Shown: positions 1 to 12,256, counted from the first letter of the stretch. The stretch is 64,000 nucleotides of DNA from Laetiporus sulphureus 93-53 (GCF_001632365.1 NW_024468517.1:192145-256144); one strand, 5' to 3'. The notes: generated by a model from the letters alone, not told the origin. A program made the numbers and translations.

Positions 1-1367
1 GCAGCCAATCGCCGGACATGATCGATTGATCGTTCAAACGTTCATGCATGCATGACCCGGTTGAATCGACTGAGAATGAGCCAACATTGATCTGAGAATA
101 TAAAGGGCGGAAGACTCGTATTGTGCGGCCCTAGTACGTTGAGTGATCTAAGCGGGCTCTCAATCAGTCAGGTAGAAGATTCTCTCCCTCCTGAATTGTT
201 ATAGAGTCTGGCTAGAGAGCGTGTTGACAAACAGCCGGCAATTAGGCGGCGCAATGCCATAGGACGAACCATGATTCACGACGGCCATTCGACGTAACTA
301 TCGCCGATGGGAACGGATCGGATGGACCCTTCAACTTCTCAATCCCGGGCCTTTGCGCAACGAAACTATCAGACTGGAGCGAATGATGCGAAGACAGACC
401 CACGGCAGATTCTCGCCTCAACAGAGCTTCTGCCGTGCTCACGATGACAATAGCGCGTGCAGTCGCCGCAGATGGCTCGGTTTTGCCTGGTGTATACAGA
501 GCCTGCGGGATATGAGGGCCCTGGAAAGTAGAGACGTGGACCAACGACCATACAGCACACTGTGGAAGCTGCTATTCCGTAATGCATATGCGTTAACGCC
601 TTCTACGCAAACATGGAGCGTTAGCGTGCCAGACGATGATGACGGGACTCTCTAGAGCAGACATATTGCAATACAAATGTTCCGAGCACTTGTGAATGCG
701 AAAACAGGAATCTCCGGAGAGCAAATATGAAGGATTTGAATGGCTATAGGTTGAATAGCACACACTATCTAGATGCCAGAGCAGAGTTCGTCGGCTATAG
801 CGTAGTTCCAAGTTGCACGCTGATAGGTACCATGCCAATGACAGTGATGAAGTTTGTCTGCAACAACTCGTAGACACAGGGCATACGCTGCAAGGAGGTG
901 CGTACCAGCGTGCCGTATCAAAATTGCGGCCGACAATCCACCCAAGCACCTCTGGATAGTATGGTCTTCCGGGACAGATGTAGGATGTATCTATTTCAAT
1001 ATTAATATTGGGTTCTATCGTGCTATGAATATGTAGATCCTACCATCGGGGTGCGCCTTGTAAACACAATTGAAGACGACTCCAGCATCCTAACAAAATA
1101 AGCGCATGTATTTAGATTCTGTAGCTTGAAAGTAAACAACATGATGCACACCATCCTTATAATTACATAGAGTCATCGGCAAGGCACACAGCGTTCAAGT
1201 TTCAAAGAGCACTTACTGGAAATTGGCGTTGCAACAACTCCGAACGCTGAGAAGTAGATGAGTCGTCGATTACTTCACCCTCCCCCCCAGTACAAGTGTT
1301 AATGGAAGACACCGAGACTACTCATATCTGCAATAGTCAATAGACAACCAGATATGTGCGAACAAGT
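1..1367. other. Spacer, no gene recognised
   Basis: Only short, mutually overlapping reading frames without recognisable domains are present. No tRNA, rRNA or mobile-element signature was seen. The right end is the 3' flank of SEN54. A gene extending in from the left cannot be excluded, because the window starts here. Confidence 0.5.
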
Positions 1368-3019
1368 TCATAGCATTGGCCAATGTGCAAATACGCCTTG
1401 CCCGAAACGGAAAAAGCTGATCGTCCCCGCATCGACCACGGCGATGACTACCAATTTGCTGCCAGTCTTCAGCGCTAAGAACGGGTTCGGCTTGCGAGGC
1501 GGTGAGGCTGCCTGAGAGGAGGAAAACCAAGATGATATTCGTTGTATCAATGAGGATTCTAGAACAGGTGTTGGGGGCGATGTGGATGAGGCTGTGGCAG
1601 AAGCCGCCGCGATCTTCTGCTGAGCGAACGACATGCGCTTGCGAGGCAGTGGAGGCGGTAACTCGGGCAGAACGCCGAACAGATCTGTCAGTTCAGTTAA
1701 CGACGGCATCGGCGTCGTGCGCGCGCTGTCAAGAACAGATGATAAGCTCCGGGGCTATCGGGTCAGACGTTGTATTCGTACTTCACCACAACTACGGAGA
1801 AGTCTGGCTGAGGCGGTGCGGTCTTCTTGAACGGAGTAGATGGCTTATATAGATTGAAAAAGATTTCATACGGGGAAGGAACATTCTCCGTAGCAGATCT
1901 GATATGCAAGGATGCCTCATGGCCTTTTGAAAGGAACCTCGATGATTTGAGAGTGGAAGCTGCGGAGGCCGTGAGATTCATGAGGTGCGAGGAATTTTAT
2001 GAGTGAACGAACCAGCGTCCATGTTATGATGGAACCATCGGCTGAAAAGGAGCGGTCTCCACCACTTGCCGCGGTGCATGAAGACTCGCGAGAATCGTTG
2101 CCAAGCGAACGAGAAAAGACCATATATCACGGCAAAGATAGACCGGGACCGGTTTGTTCGCATGTCGAATGGTGGTGGTACTGGATAATCAGCATTTGGA
2201 GGTTTTGCACGAGTCACCACATAACCAAGACGTTTCAAGTAAGCAAATACCTGCCAATCTGTTGAAATGTCATGCGCGTCATACGAGGAAGCAGACAGCC
2301 TACTTGGTATTCCTCCAGTGTGAGTCCTTCCTTGCCAATCATCTCAGCAAAGGCTTGCTCTACAGTCATCGGGATGCCTTCAACGTCTTCCAAGCCCGGT
2401 GTAGAGGCAAGAGGCAGTTCGGATGCTTTCCAGCAGAGCATTGCTCCACGTTCAACCAGATATATCGCTTCTTCTGGTAGCATCTCAAGCCTTTTCTGCA
2501 CTTTCTTGTTTACATCTTCGCCAGGCGATGTTCTGGCCACTGAGTGGCCCATGCTAGCGAAGTGAATGCCTCGGTTCAACGTGACATGTGCTCGAGCAAT
2601 ATCAGGATACCACACGGCATAGCTGATAGACTTGCTGAAGCAGCCCCATTGAAGATCAATATCCGACGGAACAGATAAACCCGTAGCGATTTCCACACCT
2701 TGATATCGAACGCGGTGCCGAAAGAGCATCGAACATGGCATTTCGCGCACGGTCTAAGACATGCCGCTGAAGACCCGATCCACCAGCCGCACTGGGCTCG
2801 AAATCTTTCTCGCCGCGTTTGGGGATGACTGGTCGGGAGACTGACAGTGACCTGAAATTGATTATAACCCCAGTTAGATAAGGCAGTAACGTTTTGAACA
2901 TACAGGATTTTCGTCCAGTCAGGACCCTGATCCTCGTCTCCGGAGGACTGCTCGTCCTCCTGCTCCAGCAAGTCTGCTGACTGAGACAGAGCAGTTGGTC
3001 TTTCGAGACTATCGTCCAT
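1368..3019 (-). CDS. SEN54: tRNA-splicing endonuclease subunit Sen54
   Basis: Non-catalytic subunit of the nuclear tRNA-intron endonuclease (Sen2-Sen34-Sen15-Sen54), which positions pre-tRNA for cleavage. The N-terminal half carries the Sen54 signature: LPEEAIYLVERGAM, then QAFAEMIG, then EGLTLEEYQ spliced onto VFAYLKRLGYVVTRAKPP. A C-terminal block has SPYEIFFNLYKPSTPFKK, and the protein ends in ISFFRFGQGVFAHWPML, which matches the family's usual ending. Exons join cleanly over short introns; two I checked are 1960-2012 (53 nt) and one ending just before the ARTTPMPSL segment near 1710. The chosen start gives MDDSLERP; an in-frame ATG three codons upstream is also possible. It is divergent from the SAM carrier, with 249 bp between start codons. 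I see no disabling lesion. Confidence 0.88.
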
Positions 3020-3268
3020 ATAGCGCACCGCGTACGACGCAAGGAAAATCTAAGTTGTGCAGAGGCAAAGAGCGATTTGGGCGCTTAGCCAGTCGCCTTG
3101 AAAGGACTCGAGTAAAGCCTAGTAAAGCGCGCACGCGAGTCAAAGTTGATTTATTGGTCTTCCCACTACTTTCTGAGTCTTTCTCAGTCTCCTCCCATCG
3201 CAATCAGCACCCACAAGGCGCACGGTCGTCTTGCTGCCCAGTCCAGTTTGGGTCGCTAGTAGTCCAGG
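3020..3268. promoter_or_regulatory. Shared divergent promoter SEN54 / PET8
   Basis: This 249-bp gap separates the two start codons. It contains an ATTGG (inverted CCAAT) near 3153, a pyrimidine-rich stretch on the PET8 side and one GAGTCA at 3137-3142. That it works in both directions is inferred from geometry only. Confidence 0.5.
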
Positions 3269-4371
3269 ATGACCACGCAAGCGACACCGACGTTCTATCA
3301 GTCGCTCGCGGTACGTCTCGCGTCGTAATTAACATTGTAACACGCATGACAGACGTGCCAGGCTGGCGGTCTCGCTGGGACAGCAGTGGATCTGTTGTTC
3401 TTCCCGATTGACACGATCAAGACGCGTTTGCAATCCGCTCAGGGCTTCATACGTGCCGGGGGATTCAGCGGAATCTACAAGGGTGTCGGCAGCGTTGTGG
3501 TAGGGAGCGCACCGGGAGGCGAGCCTGCAGCACTTTTATTACACCGCACGCAGATCTAATGTACTACATAATCCAGCCGCGGTGTTCTTTTGCACATACG
3601 ATACGCTCAAGCGGACGCTACCCCTTCCATCGGACCTAGCACCAGTAACACACATGATCTCCGCGTCCGCCGGCGAAGTTGTACGCGCGTGTCCCTTCGG
3701 TCCTAGTCTTGTCTCATGCGTCTACGGCGGTGCCAGGCTGCGTGTCTGATCCGCGTGCCCACCGAGGTCATCAAGACTCGCATGCAGACATCCTCATACG
3801 GTAGTCATGCACAGTCATCGTTGGCAGGAGCGAAGCGGATATTGACCGATGAGGGGCTACGAGGTTTCTATAGAGGCTTTGGGTCCACCATAATGAGAGA
3901 GGTACGTAGTGTGCTATTCGGCTGTAAGCAAGCGCGTGAATCTAAACAAGCATACGTGCAGATCCCGTTCACCTCTCTTCAATTCCCACTGTACGAATTT
4001 CTCAAACTCCAGCTTTCTCGTGCATTGGGGAGAAGACCTCTTCACGCGTATGAGGCTGCTGTCTGCGGAAGCTTTGCTGGAGGGGTCGCCGCAGCCCTCA
4101 CAACTCCCTTGGACGTATTGAAGACGAGGGTCATGCTGGACATGCGAGTGAGTCCTTCCGCTTGGCTATTGGACTGCTAACTAATACGAGCTAGGATGCA
4201 ACAAAGCATTCAGTGCCATCATTGCCTGCTCGCTTGAAACAGATCTATGTGACGGAGGGCACACGTGCCCTATTCGCCGGTGTAGTGCCACGGACGCTCT
4301 GGATATCGGCCGGGGGAGCTGTTTTCCTTGGTGTATACGAATGGGCTGTCCACGGGCTTATGGGCATCTAG
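3269..4371 (+). CDS. PET8: Mitochondrial S-adenosylmethionine carrier (Pet8/SAMC family)
   Basis: Inner-membrane carrier exchanging cytosolic SAM for mitochondrial S-adenosylhomocysteine. Six exons (3269-3310, 3362-3518, 3577-3680, 3737-3901, 3962-4147, 4196-4371) give about 276 residues, close to the yeast length. All three carrier repeats are visible: [12 protein letters not shown], then [12 protein letters not shown], then [12 protein letters not shown], each the P-x-D/E-x-x-K/R motif. [11 protein letters not shown] and [20 protein letters not shown] match the SAM-carrier subfamily rather than other carriers. One intron (3519-3576) starts with GC instead of GT; only that junction restores GSAPGAAVFF. 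The gene is complete from ATG to TAG. Confidence 0.9.
3519..3576 (+). other. GC-AG intron in PET8
   Basis: The donor reads G|GCGAGC and the acceptor ATCCAG. Joining 3518 to 3577 gives gca-ccg-gga-gcc-gcg-gtg (APGAAV), the expected carrier sequence. No GT donor nearby keeps the frame. Confidence 0.8.
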
Positions 4372-4512
4372 AAAACAATGATACAGATTATATGTGAGTA
4401 TAAAACGGGCCACAGATACGTCCGTATTCGCCGGCGTGGAGGTATGAACCAGCGCACAGCACCGAAGGGCAGCCAGTACGGTACATGGCGAGCAACGGTA
4501 TCGAACGTCGGT

Positions 4513-6745
4513 TCAAGAAGGACTGTTGCGACGTGGACCAAGACGCAGGATGACTCGAGGAAGCTTCTTTGGCTCTGCGCTTGGCCCTGGTATGTCCGAC
4601 AGTGCAGCGCTAGACTCGCTTTTCGAATCACCAGACGTTACGTGAACTTCCTCCGACTCCTGTTTTAGCATGGCGCCCTTGGCATCCGAGATCGAGTTGT
4701 CCTTCCTCGCAGATGCGCTCTCCTTGCTCGGGGACGACGATGAACTCCGCTCGGTTTCCGTTACAGCTGGATTCTTACGTTCACGAAGCACACGCGAAGA
4801 TGGTGGTATAGCGGCACGCGACGATGTGGTCGGCATAGTATGCGACGAGTCAATCTGTGCGAATACTTCCAGTGTGCGTTCCAGCCATGGCGCCGGCTGT
4901 GTTGCCTGCGAATTCTTCCCTCCTCTGTGCCTCTTTGTAGCTTTCTCCAACTGCATTAAGGGTATGGTGTCTGCAGCAAATTTATAACAGACAAAGAGGC
5001 AACATACCTGTATCAGACTGTCTTCACTCCACCAGATCTCGTCGACCAGCGTGTGATCGGTATGAGCTAGCCCAGTCAGATGCGCCAACGCGCCACTGGT
5101 CAATGCACGATCGCTGTATCCACCCTCAAGGACGCTAATAAGCCGCCCGCGAGCAAAACGCTCCGCAAATGCACGCGCATCTCGCGCAAAGCGGTGGTAG
5201 AATGTGGTCGGTACCTGTCGTTTGTGTCGCGACATTGACGGATACTCGTGCTCGCTTGCATCAAAGCCGCAGCTGTAGGAAGAACATCTCTATTAGAGCA
5301 TGATGCCATGCACATTGCTAGCTGCAGACCTGATGAAGACCATGACATCGTCGCCTTGCCCACCGCTGCTGTCAAGAAATTCAGCGGCCTTGCCTATGAG
5401 TTTCGCATAGGGCCCTGAATATAGCTCATCCCAGAACTGCTCCTTGGAGCTGTACGGTCTTAGGTGGATGTTCTGGATGTGCTGCCCATGCGGCCCGTGA
5501 ATTGATACAGAAGCAGCTTGAACGAGGGCCGCTTTGCCGTCCTTTCTACGAACATCAGCAAAGTTCCGGCAGTGGATAGGGGAGACTTTGTACCTCACAT
5601 GGATATGAGAGTACGTCGTGGAGACTGCCATAATAAATCTGCAGCCCAGGCTTTCCTGGGGGAGCACCATATTTCTGTTCAAGACTCTTTCTGTACGTCT
5701 CCTCATTGATCTGCCAGACAATCGATTGTGTTCCGTTGCCTGCAGGCATGCAAGGGTCCTTATATGCGGCAGCATTGGCTGACAGAACACAGAACGTACC
5801 GTGGTGCAAATCAATATCGAGGATTACCACTCGGTTGATGCCATGCCGCAGGTGTGCTGGAATCGGTTGGTCAACATTCGATAGACTGCGTGAAGTCGGC
5901 TTACCGTGCGCTGCTGCAACAGCTACATTATTAACGAAGCAGAAACCGGATGGAGTATCCTAGTAATCTGTAAGACCAACTTGTCAGCGGAACACATATG
6001 AATAATACCTCTCCGCAATGATGGCCAGGAGGTCTTATTGCGACGAATGCTTGGGACGTGCGGACATTCCCCTCTGCTTCACTATGCAAGGAGTTGACGA
6101 CAATGTCTACGGCCTGGCAAACGGTGCCTAAAGCACCTTGTATAGCATCGATGGATTCCGGACAAACTGCAACCACATCAGTGCGATTGGAGAAGTACAG
6201 ACTAACCTATACGTACGGTATAAATCACCCTGCGAGAGAGTTTCGGGAATTTCACTGTCACCCTTTTCGACTTTCTCCTTACTCATCTTGGCCCAATTTT
6301 TCAGATTTTCCAGATAAACATCCCCGTCGATGTCGCCATGCACGAATTTGACGGCGGGGTTATTGAGTATGTCTACGGTCGCATCGCTGTGAACAAAGTG
6401 GACGGGCACACGCGGAGAAGGGCCATTGGACTCCGAAGATGCGAGGTCCAGCCGTCCTAGAGCAGAAACCAACTCGTCGGCATCAGGCTTGTTATCCTGC
6501 AAATATGCAACGCGTCCAGGCTGTCCGTCTCCGCCGTCATGCTTTGCCTTCTCTGCACGCCCGACGATGTCTTCAAGGCGAGCCACCGCAGCGGCGAGGC
6601 CGATATTAACCGCCCGTAAACGTTCGGGACGCTCTACAATGCATGAGGTATCACGAGAGCGTATATAATGATGCCGCAGACAGGCCTTCTGTAGGAAGAC
6701 GGCAGTTTGACGATTAGATGCGGTGGGAACTTCTGAAGTGGCCAT
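4513..6745 (-). CDS. HOS3: Histone deacetylase, Hos3-like
   Basis: Zinc-dependent class II-type lysine deacetylase of the fungal Hos3 group. Catalytic blocks in order: AIRPPGHHCGE (tandem His), TPSGFCFVNNVAVAAAH, VVILDIDLHHGT spliced onto GNGTQSIVWQINEET, IYYGSLHDVLSYPCE, VSIHGPHGQHIQNIHL, and LISVLEGGYSDRALTSGALAH near the C-terminus. The Asp and His ligands of the DIDLHH motif and the GGY loop are intact. The N-terminus (MATSEVPTA) precedes CLRHHYIRSRDTSCIVERPERL, typical for Hos3. After the domain comes a Ser/Lys-rich tail of over 100 residues ending in LPRVILRLGPRRNSPS. Several short introns interrupt the gene, including an in-frame one near 4950-5007. It is divergent from the RING gene. 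Confidence 0.88.
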
Positions 6746-6950
6746 GTTGCCGGAGGACGCGCGTGAATAGAGGACAGTGTAGTGTTGTAGGCTATCATTG
6801 TTATACCTAAGTTGTCCGTCCTTGTAATCATTTACATAACTTAGAGATAAAATACTTCAGATCAGACGTCTCGGTTGCTGTCCAGTGCATTGTCTTTCAC
6901 TCCTTCATCCCCGTTCTTGGCCTCACGCGCACACCGCTATTCGTAGACCC
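6746..6950. promoter_or_regulatory. Shared divergent promoter HOS3 / RING gene
   Basis: 205 bp between the HOS3 and RING start codons, relatively AT-rich around 6780-6860. No motif stands out. The assignment rests on geometry. Confidence 0.45.
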
Positions 6951-8664
6951 ATGGACCTGGCTTGGAACACATTGAGCGGCTTCGCTGCGTCGACAAGAGA
7001 CGTTATCGAGCAGCCGGTCTTGGCCGCAGGACAGCCTGCATCGCCAACTGTCCAAGGCGACCATGATCATGCGCCACAGTCTGTAGCCGAGCCACTCAGG
7101 TCTGAAGAAGGACATGATCACTCTGTCGAGAGCGACGAGGACGACGGGTCTCCATCTTTGGCTTCAGATTCGATTTCAGACTCGGATGTCGGACGTGATG
7201 ACGGCGGAGAACACAGCGATACTAGCATGCCTTCACTTCAGAGCGTATCCGACTCGTCAGATGACGATATCTCAGACTCAGAAGGTACTATACAGGTGAG
7301 ACAAGTGCAGAGGCAAGGTGTGCTGCTTGGAGAGGACGTCAGTAGAGATACGGCCGCGTATGCGCGGTTCATGTCGGTGGACGAGGACGGTGAAGACGAG
7401 GACGATGAAGATTATGACGATGAGGATGACTGGATAGACGATGAGGAGGAAATTCTTCAGTCGCAACTGCTACCCGAATTCGACGTGAATGTGAGCGCTC
7501 TAATGCGCTATACTACGCAATTCGTTATTATGCTGAAACCTCTTCGTTCTATTTGGTGGACAGTTGAGACCGCAGGATCTACTAGACCTGCTACTTACGC
7601 CACGAAGGCAAGCGATCGATAACGACCCTATGCGCGCCGAAATCTTGTTGAAGGGTCTTGAAGTGGTGCCCGAGGAAATCGTTCGCCGATATGAGAAGCT
7701 GCGAAGTGGAATTGAAGATGATAACGACGGCTGTGCAGTCTGCCGTGACGCATTCCTTCAAGATTGTTCAGAGGAGACACCGCTCGACAAGCACGACGGT
7801 ACAGCTCAAACCGGTGCCCTCTGCGAGCAGCCCCCACCCCATTCTGCACCTGGCTTCATCCTTGTCTTCCCATGTCCTGGCAGGCATCTCTTCCACCGCG
7901 ATTGTCTCGCGCCATGGCTTGCCCGGAAGACGACCTGTCCATCGTGTCGTTTCGATATTGATCCGGATTCTTTGACGCTGAACATCGTGAGCTTTGGCTC
8001 ATCGCCGCCAGATGGGAGAGCGGACACACTGCAGACGAGAATGAAATGGGAGCCGCCCAAGGTAGCGAAGTTAGAGGAATGGCTGGAGCAGGAAGAGTAT
8101 GCCCGCGCCCATGGAACTAGTGCACGTCATATGAGTTACACGCAGTGCCCAATTGGTGTGTTAAACATCGTATGTCTGCATAGGCATAAACTCACAATGT
8201 TTTCAGGACCTCAATATGAAGATGAGGCACACGCTGATGATGAGGGCGAGAGTGAAGACGGTAGAGATGGTCCGCTGGATAATTCGCGAACACATCCTTT
8301 CAGCCAACATTCTCGAGAGAGTACCTCCGTTGCGCATTCTTCCCAGTCAGCGCGAAGTTCATCTCGTCGTGTGGTCGGATCTTTGTCTTCTGCGCCTTAC
8401 AGCACGACCACGCGGACCACCTCTCCTCCTCGACCACATAACTCAGCTAGGGCCTCCCAGCTGATGGCATTGCTGGAAGCGAATGCGCCCTCACACGTAT
8501 CTGCTATGGACATGCACGATGCCGTGTACGAGAATATGTTGTCAGGCGTTCTTCGCCTGGCTCGCTCGCACATACTCACAGGCCCCCCGACAATGCCCCT
8601 TTCGTTTACTCAACATCAAGATCACGGCCCAGAAAGTGATGAAGAGCCTCCTCCACTAGAGTGA
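6951..8664 (+). CDS. RING-type zinc finger protein, putative E3 ubiquitin ligase
   Basis: About 530 residues. The first exon encodes a Ser/Asp/Glu-rich acidic region ending in EFDVN; an intron at 7491-7563 leads to LRPQDLLDLLLTP. A conserved helix LLKGLEVVPEEIVRRYEKL precedes the RING: CAVC, a long loop, then FPCPGRHLFHRDCLAPWL and CPSCRFDIDPDSLTL. The Cys-His spacing at PCPGRH is two residues longer than in a canonical RING-H2. A 51-nt in-frame intron is likely at 8156-8206. The C-terminal 150 residues are Ser/Thr-rich and low in complexity, ending DEEPPPLE. The start ATG (MDLAWNTL) is preferred; an in-frame upstream ATG lies at 6885. Ligase activity is inferred from the domain; the substrate is unknown. 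It is related to the protein at 50769-53165. Confidence 0.8.
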
Positions 8665-9220
8665 AGAACGTTTTGACTTATTCAAACCTATATGCTACAT
8701 TATGTGTTTTAGTCGCTCCAATTCCTGATCATCGTCATCGGCACACCCTTATACTTTACCAACATTGCACCAATCATATCTTGGTCGGTTTTATCGGTCG
8801 GAACTTAGGTAACTAGGATGTGCAATGTCTAATTCATCAGAGCTCGCTGCATGAAGCCATGTACGAATCTTCCATGCGCCAATTTAGTCATGCGCGACCA
8901 ATATTTATACTTCGGACAGCCGTACTCAACTTTTACGAAGCAGTCCAATGAAGTGGGCAATTGAGAGAGATAATGATGTGGGACGTTTAGACCGCGCGTA
9001 CAATCGCTTGCACCAGGTTCATATGCGAGGGGGAGCATGAAATCAAAAAAGCGAATGTCGGAATGGCGGGACGCTCGTGGTATGTTGGGCTTTGAGAAGT
9101 CAGTGCGATATTGGAAGGCAATGATTGTTTGAGAACCTTGCGAGTATATAGCGCCTGATGGACGCTACAGATGCGACATCTCCTCATCCAGGCGTGCTGT
9201 TGATTGAACAGTTGCAACAT
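8665..9220. other. Spacer between convergent genes
   Basis: 3' flanks of the RING gene and the F-box gene. Nothing else is recognisable. Confidence 0.5.
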
Positions 9221-10872
9221 CTAGATCATCTGGGTAATTCGTACAGCCCTGTCTACATCCGACCAGTCCTTCATCCACTGAGAATCTTCAGGCTCGCCAT
9301 AACGGTCTGAGGCATCGATGCTTGTCAAAGACGGGAAGAGACGCGATAAAAAGGCAGCGACTTCTGTTTTGGAGGATATCGTCGAACAGCACACTGTGAA
9401 ATCTTGCAAAGGACATCGGGAGGGTTGAGGCAATACAATCTCGGGGAGCATTGAGCCATCCGCGTGCAGCTCGACGATCAACGAATGCAATTGCAAACAG
9501 TTCTGAGCGAAGCCCACTATCCCTTGAAGTGTGGCGTGGGGATGCAACTCTTGATCTTTAGAGATGCACCAATCATTGTGATACACATAAAGGCGTCGCA
9601 GATTAGGCCACGCAAACGCCATCTGTCGAAGGATATTATCGTTGATCTGGATACACCAAGGGCCGCTAATCTCGACTGCCTCCAGATGACGGAAGATGAG
9701 TAGTTCCTGTAAATGCTGAGACAACAGGATCACCAACGGATCGTTCGAAACCTCGACGGCGGCTACTTCGTAGCTCAACTCGAACGTGGAAAGCGGCGAA
9801 TCTGATAACTGTCTATGGATGGAGCTGAACAGCTGTTGCATGAGGCCTTGTGTTAATGGCGTACGAATTTGCAGGATGAAGGAGTGTACTCTTGATAGGG
9901 ACACACTATTGGCAAAAGAGACGTACGACTGTGGGTCATCAGTCCGGATTTTCATCGTCTCTAGAGACTGAAACCAAGACGAATCCCATACGTGTCGAGA
10001 ATGCTCTTGTCGAAGGAGGGAAAGATGGAAATGGTACAATGTCTTCTTTTTGCCGAGAGCGGACTTCATCCGAGCATTGAGAGGCATGTCAAAGCACTCT
10101 AGTACCCGCAGATTCTCTAGCCTGCTTACGAGAGAGGAGAAGGCGTCCGAGATGATCCGGCCAGGTGGGCAACCGCATGATGAACGAATTTCTTCAAGCA
10201 AAGGGCAAGCGTGTTCCAACGCATACAAGAGTCGCGCGAGTGACTTCTGCTCCTCAATTTCAAGACTCGGAGTTACGCTGCGAAAGGTGAAGCTGCGCAG
10301 CTCGGGCCCGAGAAAGGCCCAAGAATACTGGAAGTATTTTGCCTGATTTGCCGCGGCCACGTACGATGTTAAATTCAAGTTGAGCACGCGAAGGTTAGGA
10401 AGTATCGCAAGTACTGGGCGAAATATGGACAGATATTGAAGTGCTTGGGATGACATGTAAGATGATGTATACGCCCAAGGACTGGCGTTCTCCAAGCCAA
10501 GACGTTTGATGAGCGGTAGATATTTGAGCGGGGTGACCCAATCTACAGGACGGAGAAGCCTTATGAATTCCTGCAGTGCATCAGTCGTCGAGAAAGAGCG
10601 AGATATCGGACTGCACGTACTATGCACAGTTTCCGGTTGTACGGATCGTACGCAACCGTCCAGGAATCGTCTGGAAAAAGCTTGATGATGGGTGACGGAT
10701 CATCTAGAGACTCCCAGAGTATTTCGAGCGCGGGCTGTGAGAAAGACCGACGTGTTCTAGCAAGCACTGCGAGAGCATGTATATCATCTTCGCGGAGAAC
10801 TTGGAGAATTTGCAACAGTAGCTCGTTCAGCAAAAGTGCACGATGCATGCTAGATGACCTTGATGTCGTCAA
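9221..10872 (-). CDS. F-box protein with leucine-rich C-terminal region
   Basis: Two exons joined across a 50-nt intron at 10571-10620 (RKLCI|EFIRLL). Residues about 10-55 form an F-box-like helix set: LLNELLLQILQVLREDD, then LAVLARTRRSFSQPALEILW. The remaining roughly 470 residues contain irregular leucine-rich segments such as LPNLRVLNLNL, LENLRVLECFDM and WPNLRRLYVYHNDW, in the style of basidiomycete F-box/LRR proteins. The family recruits substrates to SCF ubiquitin ligases; the target cannot be inferred. F-box proteins of this type belong to large, fast-evolving families in mushrooms. The gene is complete, from MTTSRSSSMHR to the stop after RAVRITQMI. Confidence 0.8.
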
Positions 10873-12256
10873 TTTGCAAGGCTAAAGTGCATCTGAGGCA
10901 ACCAGGCAGGACGTTTGGCCGGAATCCACCGTGACGGGGAATCTGACAATGTGGTTGGGACGAAAGAGGCGAAGGCGGGGTTTATGCAAATCGCGCCAAA
11001 TATTGAACCAAACATGTCGTGAGAGTTCAAAGGAAGTCGTGAAGGTCTCGTGGCTTTGGCTGATTCGGGCGAACAATGGCATTTATACAACAGGCGGACT
11101 TTAGCAAATGAATCGAAAAGAAACTTCCTTGCAAATGCAACAATGCGGTTGTCCTTGATAACGCTCCCAGCGAGTGTCTCATCGTCTCGTCGAAATAAAG
11201 CCGCAGCAGAGTGCCAAGTTTCTGCATTGCGAGTCGCCGTAGCCAGGAAGTGCCGCTGGCCACAATCTCCGATTTGGCAGGCGTAGCTGTATTATGTTGA
11301 TTGATATTCGGCTTCATCTCACAGCTGTTCCTGCAGTATACGCAAGTAGATTTGCTAGATGAGGAATTATACACTGTCCCCGAACACGAAGAACATTCAC
11401 GTTTACTCCAGTCCATCGGGAGAACCTAAGGCTGCAGTTAAGAGCGTCGTGCTCCATCATGAAACTTAAATCCAGTAAGGAATCATGAATGTTCAGCAAG
11501 GGTTTAAAACGTACTTTCAAAGCGCGCACCTCCAGCGGCATAGTCATCCGTTGCTGATGACCGAAGGAGTTATACAATGATCCCCATGACGTCTGTTCCG
11601 GGATTGCCGCCCAAAGTTTTGAAAACTCTCACACATATATACGGACGATGAAACACAGAGCCTTGCAAGGAGCCTGAGTGCCTGGATAGTCATGTTGCGG
11701 TCCGCTAGAGTCGCTGCGCCTTCGCGAGTACCCAATCCTCAGCCTCTAGCATATGTCCTCCACAGCGCACGACGTCATCCGGATTACAAGCCGTAACCCC
11801 AAGGTCCGAAAGCAAGCCTTTCCCACACGCTGTGAGAGGAAAGTGGCAATGATTGCAGTGCCGCATGAACGTTCACCGCAGGCCGAAAGGCCCTGGCGGC
11901 CACGGCGGCGTCGGCATGCTAATCCATTGGATGATATGTTCCGGAAAGAGTCCGCGCTCGCGGGCAGCTCGAAAAATGCTCACCTTCAAAGGATCGTCTG
12001 AGTTCCCCAAATGTACTCCAAGTTGATGGGCTGCGGCGAGATGAGATTCATGAGAGCACGCCCGCCGACGACAAAGAGCGAGTGCACGAGGAGAGAGCGG
12101 ACCGCCGGCGGACCGAAGGAGAGCAGGCGCGCTGGTGGCGGGAGCTTGAATCTCGAATGACCCACTCGACCGCGCACCCCCTTTCTGATTTTTTGAGATG
12201 AGCCTGCGCAATCGCTCTTGCCAGCAACAACCACCTCCTCACTGAGGTACACTTCC
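10873..12256. other. Spacer with spliced-looking fragments, no gene recognised
   Basis: On the minus strand between about 11750 and 10900 there are stretches that look partly coding (for example around 11520-11600, reading AIPEQTSWGSLYNSFGHQQ) next to plausible introns, but no continuous model or domain emerges. A minus-strand frame at 11873-12211 ends in FPEHIIQWISMPTPPWPPG and could be part of a small gene. The part nearest 12256 is the GUT2 upstream region. Confidence 0.35.

Noticed and set aside
1960..2012. Apparent frame break inside SEN54
   Set aside because: The two frames are joined by a 53-nt GT-AG intron that restores the expected sequence, so it is not a pseudogene lesion.
11873..12211. 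Minus-strand frame ending FPEHIIQWISMPTPPWPPG
   Set aside because: Overlaps the GUT2 promoter, has no recognised domain and no clear start; kept only as a remark in the spacer entry.
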